A DNA stretch of 64,000 bases, from assembly GCF_003595195.1 (NCBI RefSeq), contig NZ_CP032418.1, positions 1,128,501-1,192,500 of the forward strand, in the 5' to 3' direction. The position numbers and the translations under genes were made by a program. The first letter of the stretch is position 1; the number at the start of each line of letters is the position of its first letter. The stretch comes from Paenisporosarcina cavernae (GTDB lineage Bacteria; Bacillota; Bacilli; Bacillales_A; Planococcaceae). Of the stretch, positions 36,659-46,305 are shown one piece after another. A model generated the notes under the pieces. It saw only the letters and a list, made by a program, of their open reading frames with translations. It made no database searches and had not been told where the DNA came from.

Positions 36659-38568
36659 TGTCAAAAAAACTACCATTTTCATTGTCAAAAGATAAAAGTT
36701 TTTATGACTCGTTAAATGATTGGTTAGGCGATTTATTTTATGATGAATTTCCTGAGAAGGGACTAGATTGTCGGGATGAGCAAATTTTCATGTCCTTTCA
36801 AATTGAAAAATCTCTGAAAGAAAAAGGTGTATTATTTGCAGAAGCTGGAGTGGGTACAGGTAAAACCATTGCTTATTTACTCCCTGCAATCGCCTATGCA
36901 AGGTACACAGGAAAACCAGCATTAATTGCTTGTGCAGATGAAACCCTTATCGATCAATTAGTAAAAAAAGAAGGAGATCTAGCCAAGCTAGAATCTATTC
37001 TTGGATGGGATGTAGATGTACGTTTAGCTAAATCTCGAGATCAATATTTATGTTTAAAGAGATTAGAAGTTGCTAAATCTGAAACGAAGGCTGCTTTTAT
37101 TCAACGAATTGAGGAAAAGATACCTTCGTTCGTGAAAGATATCCAATCCATGCAACGATTTGAACCGTATGGTGAAAGAAGTGCGTTTTCATCTGTAACG
37201 GATGAGGAATGGCAACAAGTTAATTATCAGGCGACCTATCAATGTGAAATCTGTGACGTTCGAAACAAGTGTGGACAAACACTTCACCGAAATTATTATA
37301 AGGAATCAGCAGACTTATTGATCTGTTCTCAAGATTTTTTAATGGAGCATTTATGGACAAAAGATTCGAGAAAAAGAGAAGGGCAAATGCCACTGTTACC
37401 TGAAGTGTCCATGCTTATTCTCGACGAAGGACACTTACTCGAATATGCAGCACAGAAAGCATTAACATATAAAGTGCAACGCCAAACATTATTAAATTTA
37501 GTGGAATTGGTTTCTGTCGATGGAGTACAAGAGAAAACATTGGTAATGTTAGAGGATTTAATAGAAACACATGAGATGATGTTCGATGAAATAGAAGATT
37601 TAACGGCTGATGATACGAATGAACGAATGGCATTTTCATTAAACGACGGATTAATAAATCTCATGAAAAAGCAAGTGATGCTAGTAGAATCACTCATGGA
37701 AGAGTTTGTGTTCGAAGCGGAACTGTATGTCATACCAGAATTTGAACTGCGGATGACAGAAGAGTATTTGGATCATTATTTATACGCTTTGCGTCTCCTC
37801 ATTAATAAAAACGCAGGAATTCATTGGATGGAAATAACAGATTCCTCTGAAACATTAGTGATTATGCCTCAGATGGTTCGAGATATACTGAAAGAAACGT
37901 TGTTTAGTCAGAGGTTACCAATCATTTTTTCATCCGCAACTTTATCCATTAAAAACGACTTCCACTTTTTTGCATCACAACTTGGAATTGAGAAGTATCA
38001 CTCTTTCCATGTAGATTCGCCTTTTGAATATGACACGGTTATGTCGGTGACGGGACATATCGTGACACAAGAAGAAAAGTTCAAAGAAACGAAACGATTG
38101 TTGGAGCATTCAACAGGTGGGACATTAATTCTTTTCCAAAGTAAAGACGCGTTAGAAACCTTTCAACAAAATTGGAATGAGTCTGAATCGATTCGAATCG
38201 CTTTTGAAGGCGAAAAAGAACTTTCAACTCTCATTAAAAACTTTCAAATGAGAGAACTGGACGTTTTATGCAGTTATCATCTTTGGGAAGGTTTAGATAT
38301 TCCTGGAAACGCATTAAATCAAGTTGTGATTCACGAATTACCTTTTCCACCAGATGATCCAGTTTTCCAAGCGAAAAAACAACTATCCGCGAATCCAACA
38401 GAGGAAATATTGGACCCGTACATGTTACTTCGACTTCAACAAGGTATGGGAAGACTAATACGTACAGCTTCTGATCGAGGAAGAATTGAGTTCTTTTTAA
38501 CGCCTAAAGAATCGACTTACCAAGATACGATTCAAGAAATCACACCAGTACCAATTCGTTGGAAATGA
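36658..38568 (+). CDS. ypvA: XPD/DinG-type helicase YpvA
   Basis: This superfamily 2 helicase of 636 residues has Walker A GVGTGKT (64-70), LDEGH box II and QGMGRLIRTASDRG motif VI. Cys132, Cys196, Cys199 and Cys205 have the spacing of an XPD-type 4Fe-4S cluster, unlike the DinG protein at 19583. It lacks the exonuclease domain. Likely role is unwinding during repair, inferred from the family. ATG overlaps the ypsC stop by one base. Confidence 0.9.
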   Translation: MSKKLPFSLSKDKSFYDSLNDWLGDLFYDEFPEKGLDCRDEQIFMSFQIEKSLKEKGVLFAEAGVGTGKTIAYLLPAIAYARYTGKPALIACADETLIDQLVKKEGDLAKLESILGWDVDVRLAKSRDQYLCLKRLEVAKSETKAAFIQRIEEKIPSFVKDIQSMQRFEPYGERSAFSSVTDEEWQQVNYQATYQCEICDVRNKCGQTLHRNYYKESADLLICSQDFLMEHLWTKDSRKREGQMPLLPEVSMLILDEGHLLEYAAQKALTYKVQRQTLLNLVELVSVDGVQEKTLVMLEDLIETHEMMFDEIEDLTADDTNERMAFSLNDGLINLMKKQVMLVESLMEEFVFEAELYVIPEFELRMTEEYLDHYLYALRLLINKNAGIHWMEITDSSETLVIMPQMVRDILKETLFSQRLPIIFSSATLSIKNDFHFFASQLGIEKYHSFHVDSPFEYDTVMSVTGHIVTQEEKFKETKRLLEHSTGGTLILFQSKDALETFQQNWNESESIRIAFEGEKELSTLIKNFQMRELDVLCSYHLWEGLDIPGNALNQVVIHELPFPPDDPVFQAKKQLSANPTEEILDPYMLLRLQQGMGRLIRTASDRGRIEFFLTPKESTYQDTIQEITPVPIRWK

Positions 38569-38656
38569 AAAATCCTGATAGGCTAGTTGAGTGGAGCATT
38601 GAATGGTTAGTTCTCACTAACTTGTTGAACATCTACTCCAAGCTTATCAGGATTTT
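38568..38656. terminator. Long imperfect hairpin between ypvA and cheX-like gene
   Basis: AAAATCCTGATA (38569-38580) pairs with TATCAGGATTTT (38645-38656), and the tip GTTAGT-TCTC-ACTAAC (38606-38621) is also perfect, with partial pairing between. T and A runs allow termination on both strands for the convergent genes. At about 88 bases it is much longer than the other terminators here. Confidence 0.75.
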
Positions 38657-38675
38657 ATTCGTTTGAATTATATGT

Positions 38676-39134
38676 TTAATCTTCTTCATCAATTGTCACA
38701 ATAATCGTCATATCGCCTGTGTTATGAAGACTTACAGGTAAACGAAATGCATGCTCAAATCCGTACAATTTAGCATGACCAACTACCACTGTTGGTGGAG
38801 TTATATCAAGCTCTATATCATTAGATGCTACAAACGTACATAGATTTCCAGCAATCATATTACCAAGTTCGCCAGTGAACGATTCTAACATTTCTCCTTC
38901 TAATGGCATACCGAACATCGTATTCCCGATCTTCGAGAAAACTTCAGGAACAGAGTCAATGATGATTCTACCTTTTAAGTCTCCGATCATCCCAATCAGC
39001 ACTCCCATTTCTTGCTGTTCAAAAGGTTGTGCCATTAGAGAAGGAGTTTTAACATCCATCTCAATAGGAATAACGGATTTCAGAGATTGTATTGTGCCAT
39101 TTAAAACTGTATGTATGTATTTTGAAGTACTCAC
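38676..39134 (-). CDS. CheX-like CheY-phosphate phosphatase
   Basis: The 152-residue protein matches the CheC/CheX/FliY phosphatase fold. It has the single E-x2-N signature in GELGNMIAGN that in CheX supplies the residues attacking phospho-CheY. It would act in the cytosol on a response regulator. No chemotaxis genes lie nearby, so the partner is unknown. I choose the GTG at 39134, since AAGGTGG lies 6 bases upstream. The TTG two codons earlier touches that site. Divergent from dynA with 82 bases between. Confidence 0.82.
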   Translation of the reverse strand: MSTSKYIHTVLNGTIQSLKSVIPIEMDVKTPSLMAQPFEQQEMGVLIGMIGDLKGRIIIDSVPEVFSKIGNTMFGMPLEGEMLESFTGELGNMIAGNLCTFVASNDIELDITPPTVVVGHAKLYGFEHAFRLPVSLHNTGDMTIIVTIDEED

Positions 39135-39216
39135 AGCCAACCACCTTATGTTCGTTTTTTTAATCGTACCATGTCATGATATGATATGGAAAGAATGTTT
39201 TAAAGGAGTCCAACGA

Positions 39217-42200
39217 ATGACTGACAAAGAAAGCACAATTAATGATCTTAAAGTAAAAACAAGTATTCTAGCTCAGTACGCAAAAGAAAGCGGAAATTCA
39301 TCCACTTACCAAAAAGTGGAACTATTTTTAGAGAAATTGGAGAAAGAAGAATTTACTATCGCTTTTTCCGGACATTTTTCTGCTGGAAAATCATCCATGA
39401 TAAATCGTTTAATTGGTGAAAATTTATTAGCGACAAGCCCTATCCCGACGTCCGCTAATATTGTGAAAATTAAAAGAGGGGAAGAACATATTGCGTACAT
39501 CTTTCGTGCGACTAAATCCCCTATTTTATTAAAAGGAAAAGCAGACCAACACCAGTTGAAAGAATTGAGCAAAGATGGGAAAAATGTTGCTCGAATTGAG
39601 TGGGAATTTCCTTCAACGGCCCTACCAAGTGGCGTTACAATTATGGACACGCCTGGAGTTGATTCTACAGATGACGCACATCGCATTTCAACCGAATCTG
39701 CGTTACATTTGGCGGATGTTGTTTTTTACGTCATGGACTATAATCATGTGCAATCGTCGCTAAATTTCCAATTTACAAAAGACCTGCTTGCCCATCAAGA
39801 AAATCTCTATTTAATTGTTAACCAAGTGGATAAGCATCAAGAAACAGAGTTGAGTTTAAAAGACTTTCGATTACAAACGTGGGAATCATTCAAACGTCAC
39901 GGTGTTGAACCGAAAGAAATATTCTTCACCTCCTTAAAAAAATCGTACGAGGGGGAAAATGATCTTTCACGAGTAGAAGAAACGATACGTTTCTATATGA
40001 ACACAAAAGAATCCGTTTTTCTTTCTTCAAATCAACAAACATATCAACAATTGTTAGAAGAACATCGTACATATTTACAACATGAAGTTGAAACGTGTAA
40101 AGATAATTTCTCTTCTATATTGTCAGACGAAGAGATGGAAAAAATCAGCCCCACCCACCAATCAACAAAGAAACAGGAAGAACAATCGCTTACTTCCTTA
40201 GAAGAATGGGGAGATTCCTTTACCCAATCTAGAAATAAATTATTGGAAAGCGGAAATGTTACGCCTAGTGAATTTCGAGAATTACTAGGAAGCTATATGG
40301 AAACGTTAGATCCACAATTTAAAATGGGTATTTTATTCTCTAAGAAAAAAACAGAAGAAGAAAGAAGAGAAAGAAAACAACGAGCTTTTAATAAATTAGA
40401 GGAGATTGTAGAAAATCAATTTACGTTACATGTAAAACGATTAATGAAACAATCTCTGCTAGACATTCATTTCCTTTCCGATGAGAAAGAACAAACTATT
40501 CAAGCTTTAGAAATTCCACTTCCCGCTGATTTATTAGAAAATATGGCACCAAAAGGTTCAATTGCCACTGGACAAGCATTATTAAATTACTCCAAAAACG
40601 TCGCAGATGAAGTAAAGCGGGTAGTAAGAGATAAAACGAATGATTGGCAACGTTCTATTGAAAATCAATTAACGGAAGTGTCAGAAGAACAAAAAACGGC
40701 ATTCGTTCAACATCAGCAAGAGGAATCAAAAAAAGAATTAGCCGAACGTTCGATTCAGAAAGTTTTATTAGCGCAGCAACAGTTCGAAAAAGAAATTGCT
40801 TTTCCACCACTTCCAGTGCAGGATGCAGCGAAGAAATGGTTCCAAAATTGGAAAGTTGCATTTGAACATTTATATGAGTCAATGGAACAATGGAGTGGAG
40901 CAGTTGCAGCTTCTGATTCGGAAATGGAACCAGTTCAACAAGATGAGACGTCCAAGACGACAGATAGTCACAAGTTTTTTGACTGGGAAACCCTAAAAGG
41001 TTCCACGAATTCAGTTTTGGACAAATTACAAGCGATACCAGATTACCAAGAATCAGTAGAACAAGTGAAGAAAAAAATTGCTAGATTTGAGCAAAAAACG
41101 TCGACGATTGCATTGTTTGGAGCTTTTAGTGCAGGTAAATCATCGTTTGCAAATGCTTTATTAGGAGAGAAAGTACTTCCAGTATCACCTAATCCAATGA
41201 CTGCTGCGATAACAACGATTAAACCCTCTACGAATGAGTATGCTCATGCGACTGCAACGATTTTTTTCAAAACAGAGAAAGAGCTTTTTTCTGATTTGAA
41301 AGAAGCGTATGCTCGCGAAAAATTGGAGATAGTATCGTTGGAGGAAGGAACGAAAAGAGCGAAAGAAGTTCCACAAAATGCATTCATTCAAGCTGTAGCT
41401 GGTGGATTGCAAAAGGAAAATATGAAATTGGGGAAATCGATTCAAGTAAATCGAGCAACATTCGAACAATATGTCGCTGATGAGAATAAGAGTAGTTTTG
41501 TCAAAAAAATCGATTTATTTTTTGATTGTGAGTTAACGAAAAAAGGAATTTCACTCGTTGACACACCAGGAGCTGACTCCATTCATGCCAGACATACAGA
41601 TGTAACGTTTGAATATATCCGAAATGCAGATGCCATACTTTTTGTCACCTACTATAATCATGCATTTGCTAGAGCGGACCGAGAGTTTTTGATTCAACTT
41701 GGTCGAGTGAAAGATTTATTCGAATTAGATAAAATGTTCTTCCTCGTCAATGCAATTGATTTAGCTGATTCAATGGAAGAGAAGGAAGACGTTATTGACT
41801 ACGTGGAGCAAGAGTTGCAATCATTTGGCATTCGTTTTCCAAAGATATTTGGTGTCTCTAGCTTAGAAACGTTAAACGAAAAAATAAGTGGGAAACCGCT
41901 TAATAAGGATATGAAAATTTTCGAAGAAGCATTTTCACACTTCATTCACCAAGAGCTAACACACTTGACCATGCAACGCATTCAAGAAGACGTGGTAGAA
42001 TTGAAATCGCGTTTCCAATCATTAATAGAACAAACGGAAGCAAATTTACAACGGAAAGACGAGCGACTAAAAGAAATTCATTTGTTAGAACAGAAAATTA
42101 GAAAGCGTTACGCAACAAGTTTTGCAAGCACAGTTTTAACGGAAGTGAAACAAGAAATTAGTGAGTTAATCTATTATGTCGAGCAACGAGTGTTTTTCCG

Positions 42201-42801
42201 CTTTGGAGATTTCTTTAAAGAAAGCTTTCATCCTTCTGTGTTTCATGACGCATCAACAAAAGTTGCACTTCGACAAGCATTAAAGGAAACGCTTGCAGCC
42301 ACAAAGTTTGACTTAGAACAAGAATTACAAGTAACAAATTTCCGAGTCGACCAATGGCTTATCAAAAAACTGAAAGATCGCTTACAGCAAGAAAAGATTT
42401 TTTGGCAACAAGATTTTTCCTTTGTGCCAATACAATTCGAAATAGAAAATCACGACATACTTACATTTGATGGACCTTTTGAATCGATTGAAAAATATGA
42501 ACATGTATTTTCTTATTTTAAAAATACCCATTCTTTTTTTGAGAAAAATGAAAAAGAAAAAATGAAGCAAGCGTTGTTAGAGTCAAGTAAAGAAGAAGCG
42601 CATCAGTATTTATCACAACAAAAGAAAGAATTAGAGCAGTGGGTTACACCTATAATTGATCAAGAAATGGAAAGACTTAAACAATACGTATCTTCGCACT
42701 TAATTCGTCAATTAAAAAACGAAGAGGAGCTGTTACGTAAATCAGAAGCATTAGCTAAGTGGAAAGAAATTCAACAATCCATTCAGAGGGAGGAATTATG
42801 A
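39217..42801 (+). CDS. dynA: Bacterial dynamin-like protein DynA
   Basis: DynA is a tandem dynamin of 1194 residues, the same arrangement and nearly the same length as B. subtilis DynA (YpbR), which fuses membranes and helps cells survive pore stress and phage. Each half has a GTPase with P-loop (GHFSAGKSS at 52-60, GAFSAGKSS at 635-643), a DTPGVDS or DTPGADS switch and a long helical stalk. ATG 39217 is used, with TAAAGGAG 8 bases upstream. The open frame extends further upstream across cheX but without a start signal. Confidence 0.93.
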   Translation: MTDKESTINDLKVKTSILAQYAKESGNSSTYQKVELFLEKLEKEEFTIAFSGHFSAGKSSMINRLIGENLLATSPIPTSANIVKIKRGEEHIAYIFRATKSPILLKGKADQHQLKELSKDGKNVARIEWEFPSTALPSGVTIMDTPGVDSTDDAHRISTESALHLADVVFYVMDYNHVQSSLNFQFTKDLLAHQENLYLIVNQVDKHQETELSLKDFRLQTWESFKRHGVEPKEIFFTSLKKSYEGENDLSRVEETIRFYMNTKESVFLSSNQQTYQQLLEEHRTYLQHEVETCKDNFSSILSDEEMEKISPTHQSTKKQEEQSLTSLEEWGDSFTQSRNKLLESGNVTPSEFRELLGSYMETLDPQFKMGILFSKKKTEEERRERKQRAFNKLEEIVENQFTLHVKRLMKQSLLDIHFLSDEKEQTIQALEIPLPADLLENMAPKGSIATGQALLNYSKNVADEVKRVVRDKTNDWQRSIENQLTEVSEEQKTAFVQHQQEESKKELAERSIQKVLLAQQQFEKEIAFPPLPVQDAAKKWFQNWKVAFEHLYESMEQWSGAVAASDSEMEPVQQDETSKTTDSHKFFDWETLKGSTNSVLDKLQAIPDYQESVEQVKKKIARFEQKTSTIALFGAFSAGKSSFANALLGEKVLPVSPNPMTAAITTIKPSTNEYAHATATIFFKTEKELFSDLKEAYAREKLEIVSLEEGTKRAKEVPQNAFIQAVAGGLQKENMKLGKSIQVNRATFEQYVADENKSSFVKKIDLFFDCELTKKGISLVDTPGADSIHARHTDVTFEYIRNADAILFVTYYNHAFARADREFLIQLGRVKDLFELDKMFFLVNAIDLADSMEEKEDVIDYVEQELQSFGIRFPKIFGVSSLETLNEKISGKPLNKDMKIFEEAFSHFIHQELTHLTMQRIQEDVVELKSRFQSLIEQTEANLQRKDERLKEIHLLEQKIRKRYATSFASTVLTEVKQEISELIYYVEQRVFFRFGDFFKESFHPSVFHDASTKVALRQALKETLAATKFDLEQELQVTNFRVDQWLIKKLKDRLQQEKIFWQQDFSFVPIQFEIENHDILTFDGPFESIEKYEHVFSYFKNTHSFFEKNEKEKMKQALLESSKEEAHQYLSQQKKELEQWVTPIIDQEMERLKQYVSSHLIRQLKNEEELLRKSEALAKWKEIQQSIQREEL

Positions 42802-43610
42802 TGCCAAAAGTGTTTTTAAATCAGTCGGAGTTTCCGTCAGGAGCTATTCGGTTTATCGATACGAGATTTTCTCTTTCAAATCCTGGTTTAGGGAGAACCC
42901 TATATGAAAAAGGTCATCTGCCTGGAGCAATTTTCTTAGACTTAGAAAAAAATGCCTCCGATATGTCTTCCTCTCTCGGTCGGCATCCATTTCCCTCTAA
43001 AGAAGGGTTTCAACATTTCTTAGAGAGCAATGGTTTATCATACGAAGATACCATTGTCATCTACGATCAAGGTGCCTCTCCTTTTGCAACAAGAGCCTAT
43101 TTCTTGTTTAGATGGGCAGGTTTTTCGAATGTATTTGTGTCGTTAGATGGATATGAAGAACTTACGTTGAAATGGGGAGTAGACTCCTTACCAGTCGACT
43201 ATCCAGTGACAATTCTTTCGTTACATTGGCACGACAATTTAATCGCTACGAAAGACGAAATTAAACATCGCTTTGAAAAGAACGAAGCTATAGTGTTAGT
43301 AGATGCGCGCTCTGCTCATCGTTTCTCAGGAAAACAGGAGCCGTTCGATGCAATTGCTGGAAGAATTCCTTCAGCGTGCAATGTGGATTGGGAGCAATTT
43401 GCCGACGGCAACCATTTTAGATTAGATCAAGAAATAGGTTTCTTACAAGATCGCGATAAATCAGAGGAACTAGTGGTGTATTGTGGAAGTGGTGTTACTG
43501 CATCTGTGTTGTTTTGCCTTTTTACTCATTGGGGGTTTTCCCACACAAGAATCTATGTCGGTAGCTATAGTGATTGGATTACTAGCGAAGAAGTGGAAAC
43601 AGATAATTAG
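42801..43610 (+). CDS. Sulfurtransferase with two rhodanese domains
   Basis: The 269-residue protein has an inactive N-terminal rhodanese repeat and a C-terminal catalytic one with Cys in VVYCGSGVTA, a loop typical of thiosulfate / 3-mercaptopyruvate sulfurtransferases. Other family motifs are KGHLPGAIFLDLE and GRIPSACNVDW. The start is ATG 42801 (or 42798), with GGAGG about 7 bases before. It overlaps the dynA stop, which implies coupling. The physiological sulfur donor cannot be told from sequence. Confidence 0.9.
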   Translation: MPKVFLNQSEFPSGAIRFIDTRFSLSNPGLGRTLYEKGHLPGAIFLDLEKNASDMSSSLGRHPFPSKEGFQHFLESNGLSYEDTIVIYDQGASPFATRAYFLFRWAGFSNVFVSLDGYEELTLKWGVDSLPVDYPVTILSLHWHDNLIATKDEIKHRFEKNEAIVLVDARSAHRFSGKQEPFDAIAGRIPSACNVDWEQFADGNHFRLDQEIGFLQDRDKSEELVVYCGSGVTASVLFCLFTHWGFSHTRIYVGSYSDWITSEEVETDN

Positions 43611-43688
43611 TCAAAAGAAGAAGACATACTTTAGTTGAAAATGTTGATGCAAAAGTAATCTTCCATTTGATTTGATATCGTGCTATAC

Positions 43689-43724
43689 AAAAAAGTAGTC
43701 TTCTTAAGAGAAGACTACTTTTTT
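43689..43724. terminator. Bidirectional terminator
   Basis: Perfect 15-bp stem AAAAAAGTAGTCTTC / GAAGACTACTTTTTT with a 6-base loop. It serves the sulfurtransferase gene on the plus strand and the DUF2187 gene on the minus strand. Confidence 0.92.
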
Positions 43725-43752
43725 ATGTATCCATACGTCATGTTCGAACGTA

Positions 43753-43977
43753 TTAAGTTAATGGAGTATAGTTTTTATGAGATACAACAGTCAAGGTGGA
43801 AGCGGCGCCGATTTTTTTTGCATCTTCTTGAGAAATTTCCACGATCACAGAGTTTTCAAGGATTTTGAAAATGTTCCCTTCGACTTCAACATCACGGCGT
43901 GTAAACGAGATTTTTTCTCGAATTTTACGTGCTGCTACAAATTCTGATACTTCTTTTTCTTGCTTTTGGAAAGTCAT
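43753..43977 (-). CDS. DUF2187 family small protein (YkvS-like)
   Basis: The 74-residue basic protein has the KOW/SH3-like pattern of DUF2187: GNIFKILENSVIVEIS followed by TVVSHKNY near the C-terminus. A helical extension of about 20 residues precedes it (QKQEKEVSEFVAARKIREK). Function is unknown. A nucleic-acid role is only suggested by the fold. It stands alone between two terminators or gaps. Confidence 0.8.
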   Translation of the reverse strand: MTFQKQEKEVSEFVAARKIREKISFTRRDVEVEGNIFKILENSVIVEISQEDAKKIGAASTLTVVSHKNYTPLT

Positions 43978-44076
43978 CTCATAGCCCCATTTCTATTTTC
44001 TTCGCAATTTATTAATAAACTCATAGATTAATAAATGCAGTAATTAGACTATAATAGCATATTTTCGTGAAAAATT

Positions 44077-44979
44077 CTATTGGTAAGTAGATGGAACTAT
44101 TAACGAAATAGAAGCTTTCTGTAATTGAATGGTTAGAGGTGTTTCCTCATGAATTTCACCATCCATGTCAACAGACAAACTTTCATTCGTTAGGATAGAG
44201 ACATTTTCCCCTTTCAAATGAAGAATAGAACGATCTTCTTGAAAAGAATTAGTCGAATCTTTGTATCCCAATTGAATCCATTTTAGAACAGTTCCAATAG
44301 AAGTAGTAGGGAAGACAAAGATATCTAGCTCCCCATCTTGAGGCGAGATAGTGGAAACAGGAAATGTATGAGTGCCGATAGAAAAACCATTCATGACTAG
44401 AATCATCGCTGCCTCAAACTCTATTACTTGATCATCTATCGTTAACTTTCCCGAAAACGTTTCTGATTCTTTCATTGTTTTGATTGCAGAAAGAAAATAA
44501 CTAATCTTTCCTAATTTTTCTTTTTTCGTTTCTTCAATCCCATCGGATGCATGTGTGATGAAACCAAGGCCAGCAAAATTTAGAAAATAGGATGAATTTG
44601 CTTTTGCGAGATCGAATGACTCGATTCTTCCATTGATTAATGCTTCTGTGGCTTTTTCAAGTGTTTGGGGAATGGATAGAACACGAGAGAAATCATTACA
44701 GGTCCCTCCAGGTAGGATCCCAATAGGTGGTAGACTGTCTACATGTTGAAGAGCTTGTATCGCTTGGTGTAATGTACCATCTCCTCCCAATAAATAGATT
44801 GCGTCTGTATTGGTGATGCTTACAATTTGTTCTATTAATTCTTCCGGAGAAGACGTTTTCTTGGAAATGACGGTTTGATATTGACTGGCAAGGATCGGCA
44901 AAACTTGAGCTACCGATTGTGAAGAATTTTGTTGACCTGCACTCTCGTGATGAAATAAGTAGCAATGCGAAAACTGCAC
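44077..44979 (-). CDS. Diacylglycerol kinase-family lipid kinase
   Basis: The 300-residue protein has the DAGK catalytic nucleotide loop GGDGTLHQA near residue 64, PPIGILPGGTCNDFSR and a C-terminal beta-sandwich with DGELDIFVF and VDMDGE. It belongs to the YegS/DgkB/BmrU family that phosphorylates lipid substrates at the membrane. Which lipid is not clear, and the essential dgkB is only one option. It starts with GTG 44979 behind AAAGGAGG and diverges from coaW. Confidence 0.88.
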   Translation of the reverse strand: MQFSHCYLFHHESAGQQNSSQSVAQVLPILASQYQTVISKKTSSPEELIEQIVSITNTDAIYLLGGDGTLHQAIQALQHVDSLPPIGILPGGTCNDFSRVLSIPQTLEKATEALINGRIESFDLAKANSSYFLNFAGLGFITHASDGIEETKKEKLGKISYFLSAIKTMKESETFSGKLTIDDQVIEFEAAMILVMNGFSIGTHTFPVSTISPQDGELDIFVFPTTSIGTVLKWIQLGYKDSTNSFQEDRSILHLKGENVSILTNESLSVDMDGEIHEETPLTIQLQKASISLIVPSTYQ

Positions 44980-45000
44980 GTTAATTTCCTCCTTTTCATT

Positions 45001-45029
45001 CTTATATTAAAATAGTATGATTGACACAA
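45001..45029 (-). promoter_or_regulatory. Promoter of the lipid kinase gene
   Basis: On the minus strand TTGTGT (45029-45024), 17 bases and TATAAG (45006-45001) lie just upstream of the GTG start. Confidence 0.5.
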
Positions 45030-45052
45030 CTTAACCGGAACGGAGACTAATA

Positions 45053-45886
45053 ATGGAAGTAAGCTATATAGGCGTTGATGCAGGTGGAACGTTAACGAAA
45101 ATCGCCTACAGCTCAACGGACTCAGATACAATACATTATCACTATATTCCCTCAAAAGATACGAAACTAATCCTACCTTTTTTACAATCTTTTTCGAAGC
45201 AGTCCGTTATTACCTTTACTGGTGGAAGAGCGCAATTATTAATGGATGAGCTTAAAATTGATAATCGTGAGCATTACATTATTGAATTTGATGCAACCAT
45301 CAATGGAGTCCACTTCTTATTGCAGGAAAGGGAATTGGCAGAAGAGCCACTGATTGTAACGAATATAGGTACTGGTACATCGATTCATTTTACAGATCAT
45401 AAACGACATAAACGACTTGGTGGTACAGGAGTTGGGGGAGGGTTACTCACAGGAATGTCCGCTTTTTTACTGCCAAATGAACGTTTTGACGAAGTACTGC
45501 GCCGCTCCAGCACAGGCAAAAGAGAAATGATAGATTTACTGGTAAAAGATATTTACAACTCTCCTTCTACACCTATTAATCCTAATTTAACCGCTAGCAA
45601 TTTTGGGAAAATTGGGATTTCTACTGCGTCGATTCCGACGTCAAACGATATATTAGCTGGTATCATTGGAATGATCGGAGAAGTTGTCTCAACATTAAGT
45701 GTGCAGTATGCAGAAGCATGTTCCGTAGAAAAAATTGTTTATATTGGTAGCACACTCGAAAATAACCCTATGTTACGAGAAACCATTGAATCGTATACTA
45801 CATTGAAAAACAAAAACTCTATTTTTATTGATAATCATGGATTTGCAGGAGCAATTGGAGCATTCCTTCGATCAAAAAAGCAATAA
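45053..45886 (+). CDS. coaW: Type II pantothenate kinase
   Basis: CoaW phosphorylates pantothenate, the first step of CoA synthesis. The 277-residue protein has the ASKHA phosphate loops GVDAGGTLTK (residues 7-16), NIGTGTS and GGTGVGGG, as in the Staphylococcus aureus enzyme. This type is insensitive to CoA feedback in S. aureus. It lies 26 kb from panBCD, so the two parts of the pathway are separately controlled. Start ATG 45053 after CGGAGA. Confidence 0.92.
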   Translation: MEVSYIGVDAGGTLTKIAYSSTDSDTIHYHYIPSKDTKLILPFLQSFSKQSVITFTGGRAQLLMDELKIDNREHYIIEFDATINGVHFLLQERELAEEPLIVTNIGTGTSIHFTDHKRHKRLGGTGVGGGLLTGMSAFLLPNERFDEVLRRSSTGKREMIDLLVKDIYNSPSTPINPNLTASNFGKIGISTASIPTSNDILAGIIGMIGEVVSTLSVQYAEACSVEKIVYIGSTLENNPMLRETIESYTTLKNKNSIFIDNHGFAGAIGAFLRSKKQ

Positions 45887-46002
45887 GTTCAAACAATTTG
45901 CAATAATTGCCAAAGCATGTTATTTTTGAATGGAATTATTTTTGTTCTTTGAGCAAGGATAGTAACACAAAGTGTATGGGATACACGAGGAGGAAATATG
46001 TA

Positions 46003-46203
46003 ATGGAACAAGGTAAAGTAAAATGGTTTAACTCAGAAAAAGGTTTCGGATTCATTGAGCGCGAAGGCGGAGAAGACGTATTTGTACATTTCTCAGCAAT
46101 CCAATCAGAAGGATTCAAATCTTTAGACGAAGGTCAAGACGTGACTTTTGAAATCGAACAAGGTCAACGCGGACTTCAAGCTACCAACGTAGTAAAAGCA
46201 TAA
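46003..46203 (+). CDS. Cold-shock protein, CspA family
   Basis: The 66-residue OB-fold RNA chaperone has the RNA-binding motifs KGFGFIE (RNP1) and DVFVHFS (RNP2). The start at ATG 46003 overlaps a start-stop pair: ATG 45998 followed at once by TAA, whose last A begins the csp ATG. The AGGAGG at 45988-45993 is 4 bases from the first ATG and 9 from the second. A second csp gene lies at 47744-47950. A 120-base leader of unknown structure precedes it. Confidence 0.94.
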   Translation: MEQGKVKWFNSEKGFGFIEREGGEDVFVHFSAIQSEGFKSLDEGQDVTFEIEQGQRGLQATNVVKA

Positions 46204-46220
46204 TTACTGACACAATTATA

Positions 46221-46252
46221 AAAATCCAAGCATGAAAATGCTTGGATTTTTT
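46221..46252 (+). terminator. Terminator after csp
   Basis: AAAATCCAAGCAT-GAAA-ATGCTTGGATTTT followed by TT, with a GAAA tetraloop. Confidence 0.92.
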
Positions 46253-46305
46253 CTGTTCAAAAATAAATTATTTGAATGCACTATAAGCCGTCATTATTCT
46301 TGGTG

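Noticed and set aside
38875-39216. In-frame N-terminal extension of dynA by 114 residues
   Set aside because: It lies antisense in the cheX-like gene. ATG 39217 has a strong ribosome site and gives the known DynA length.
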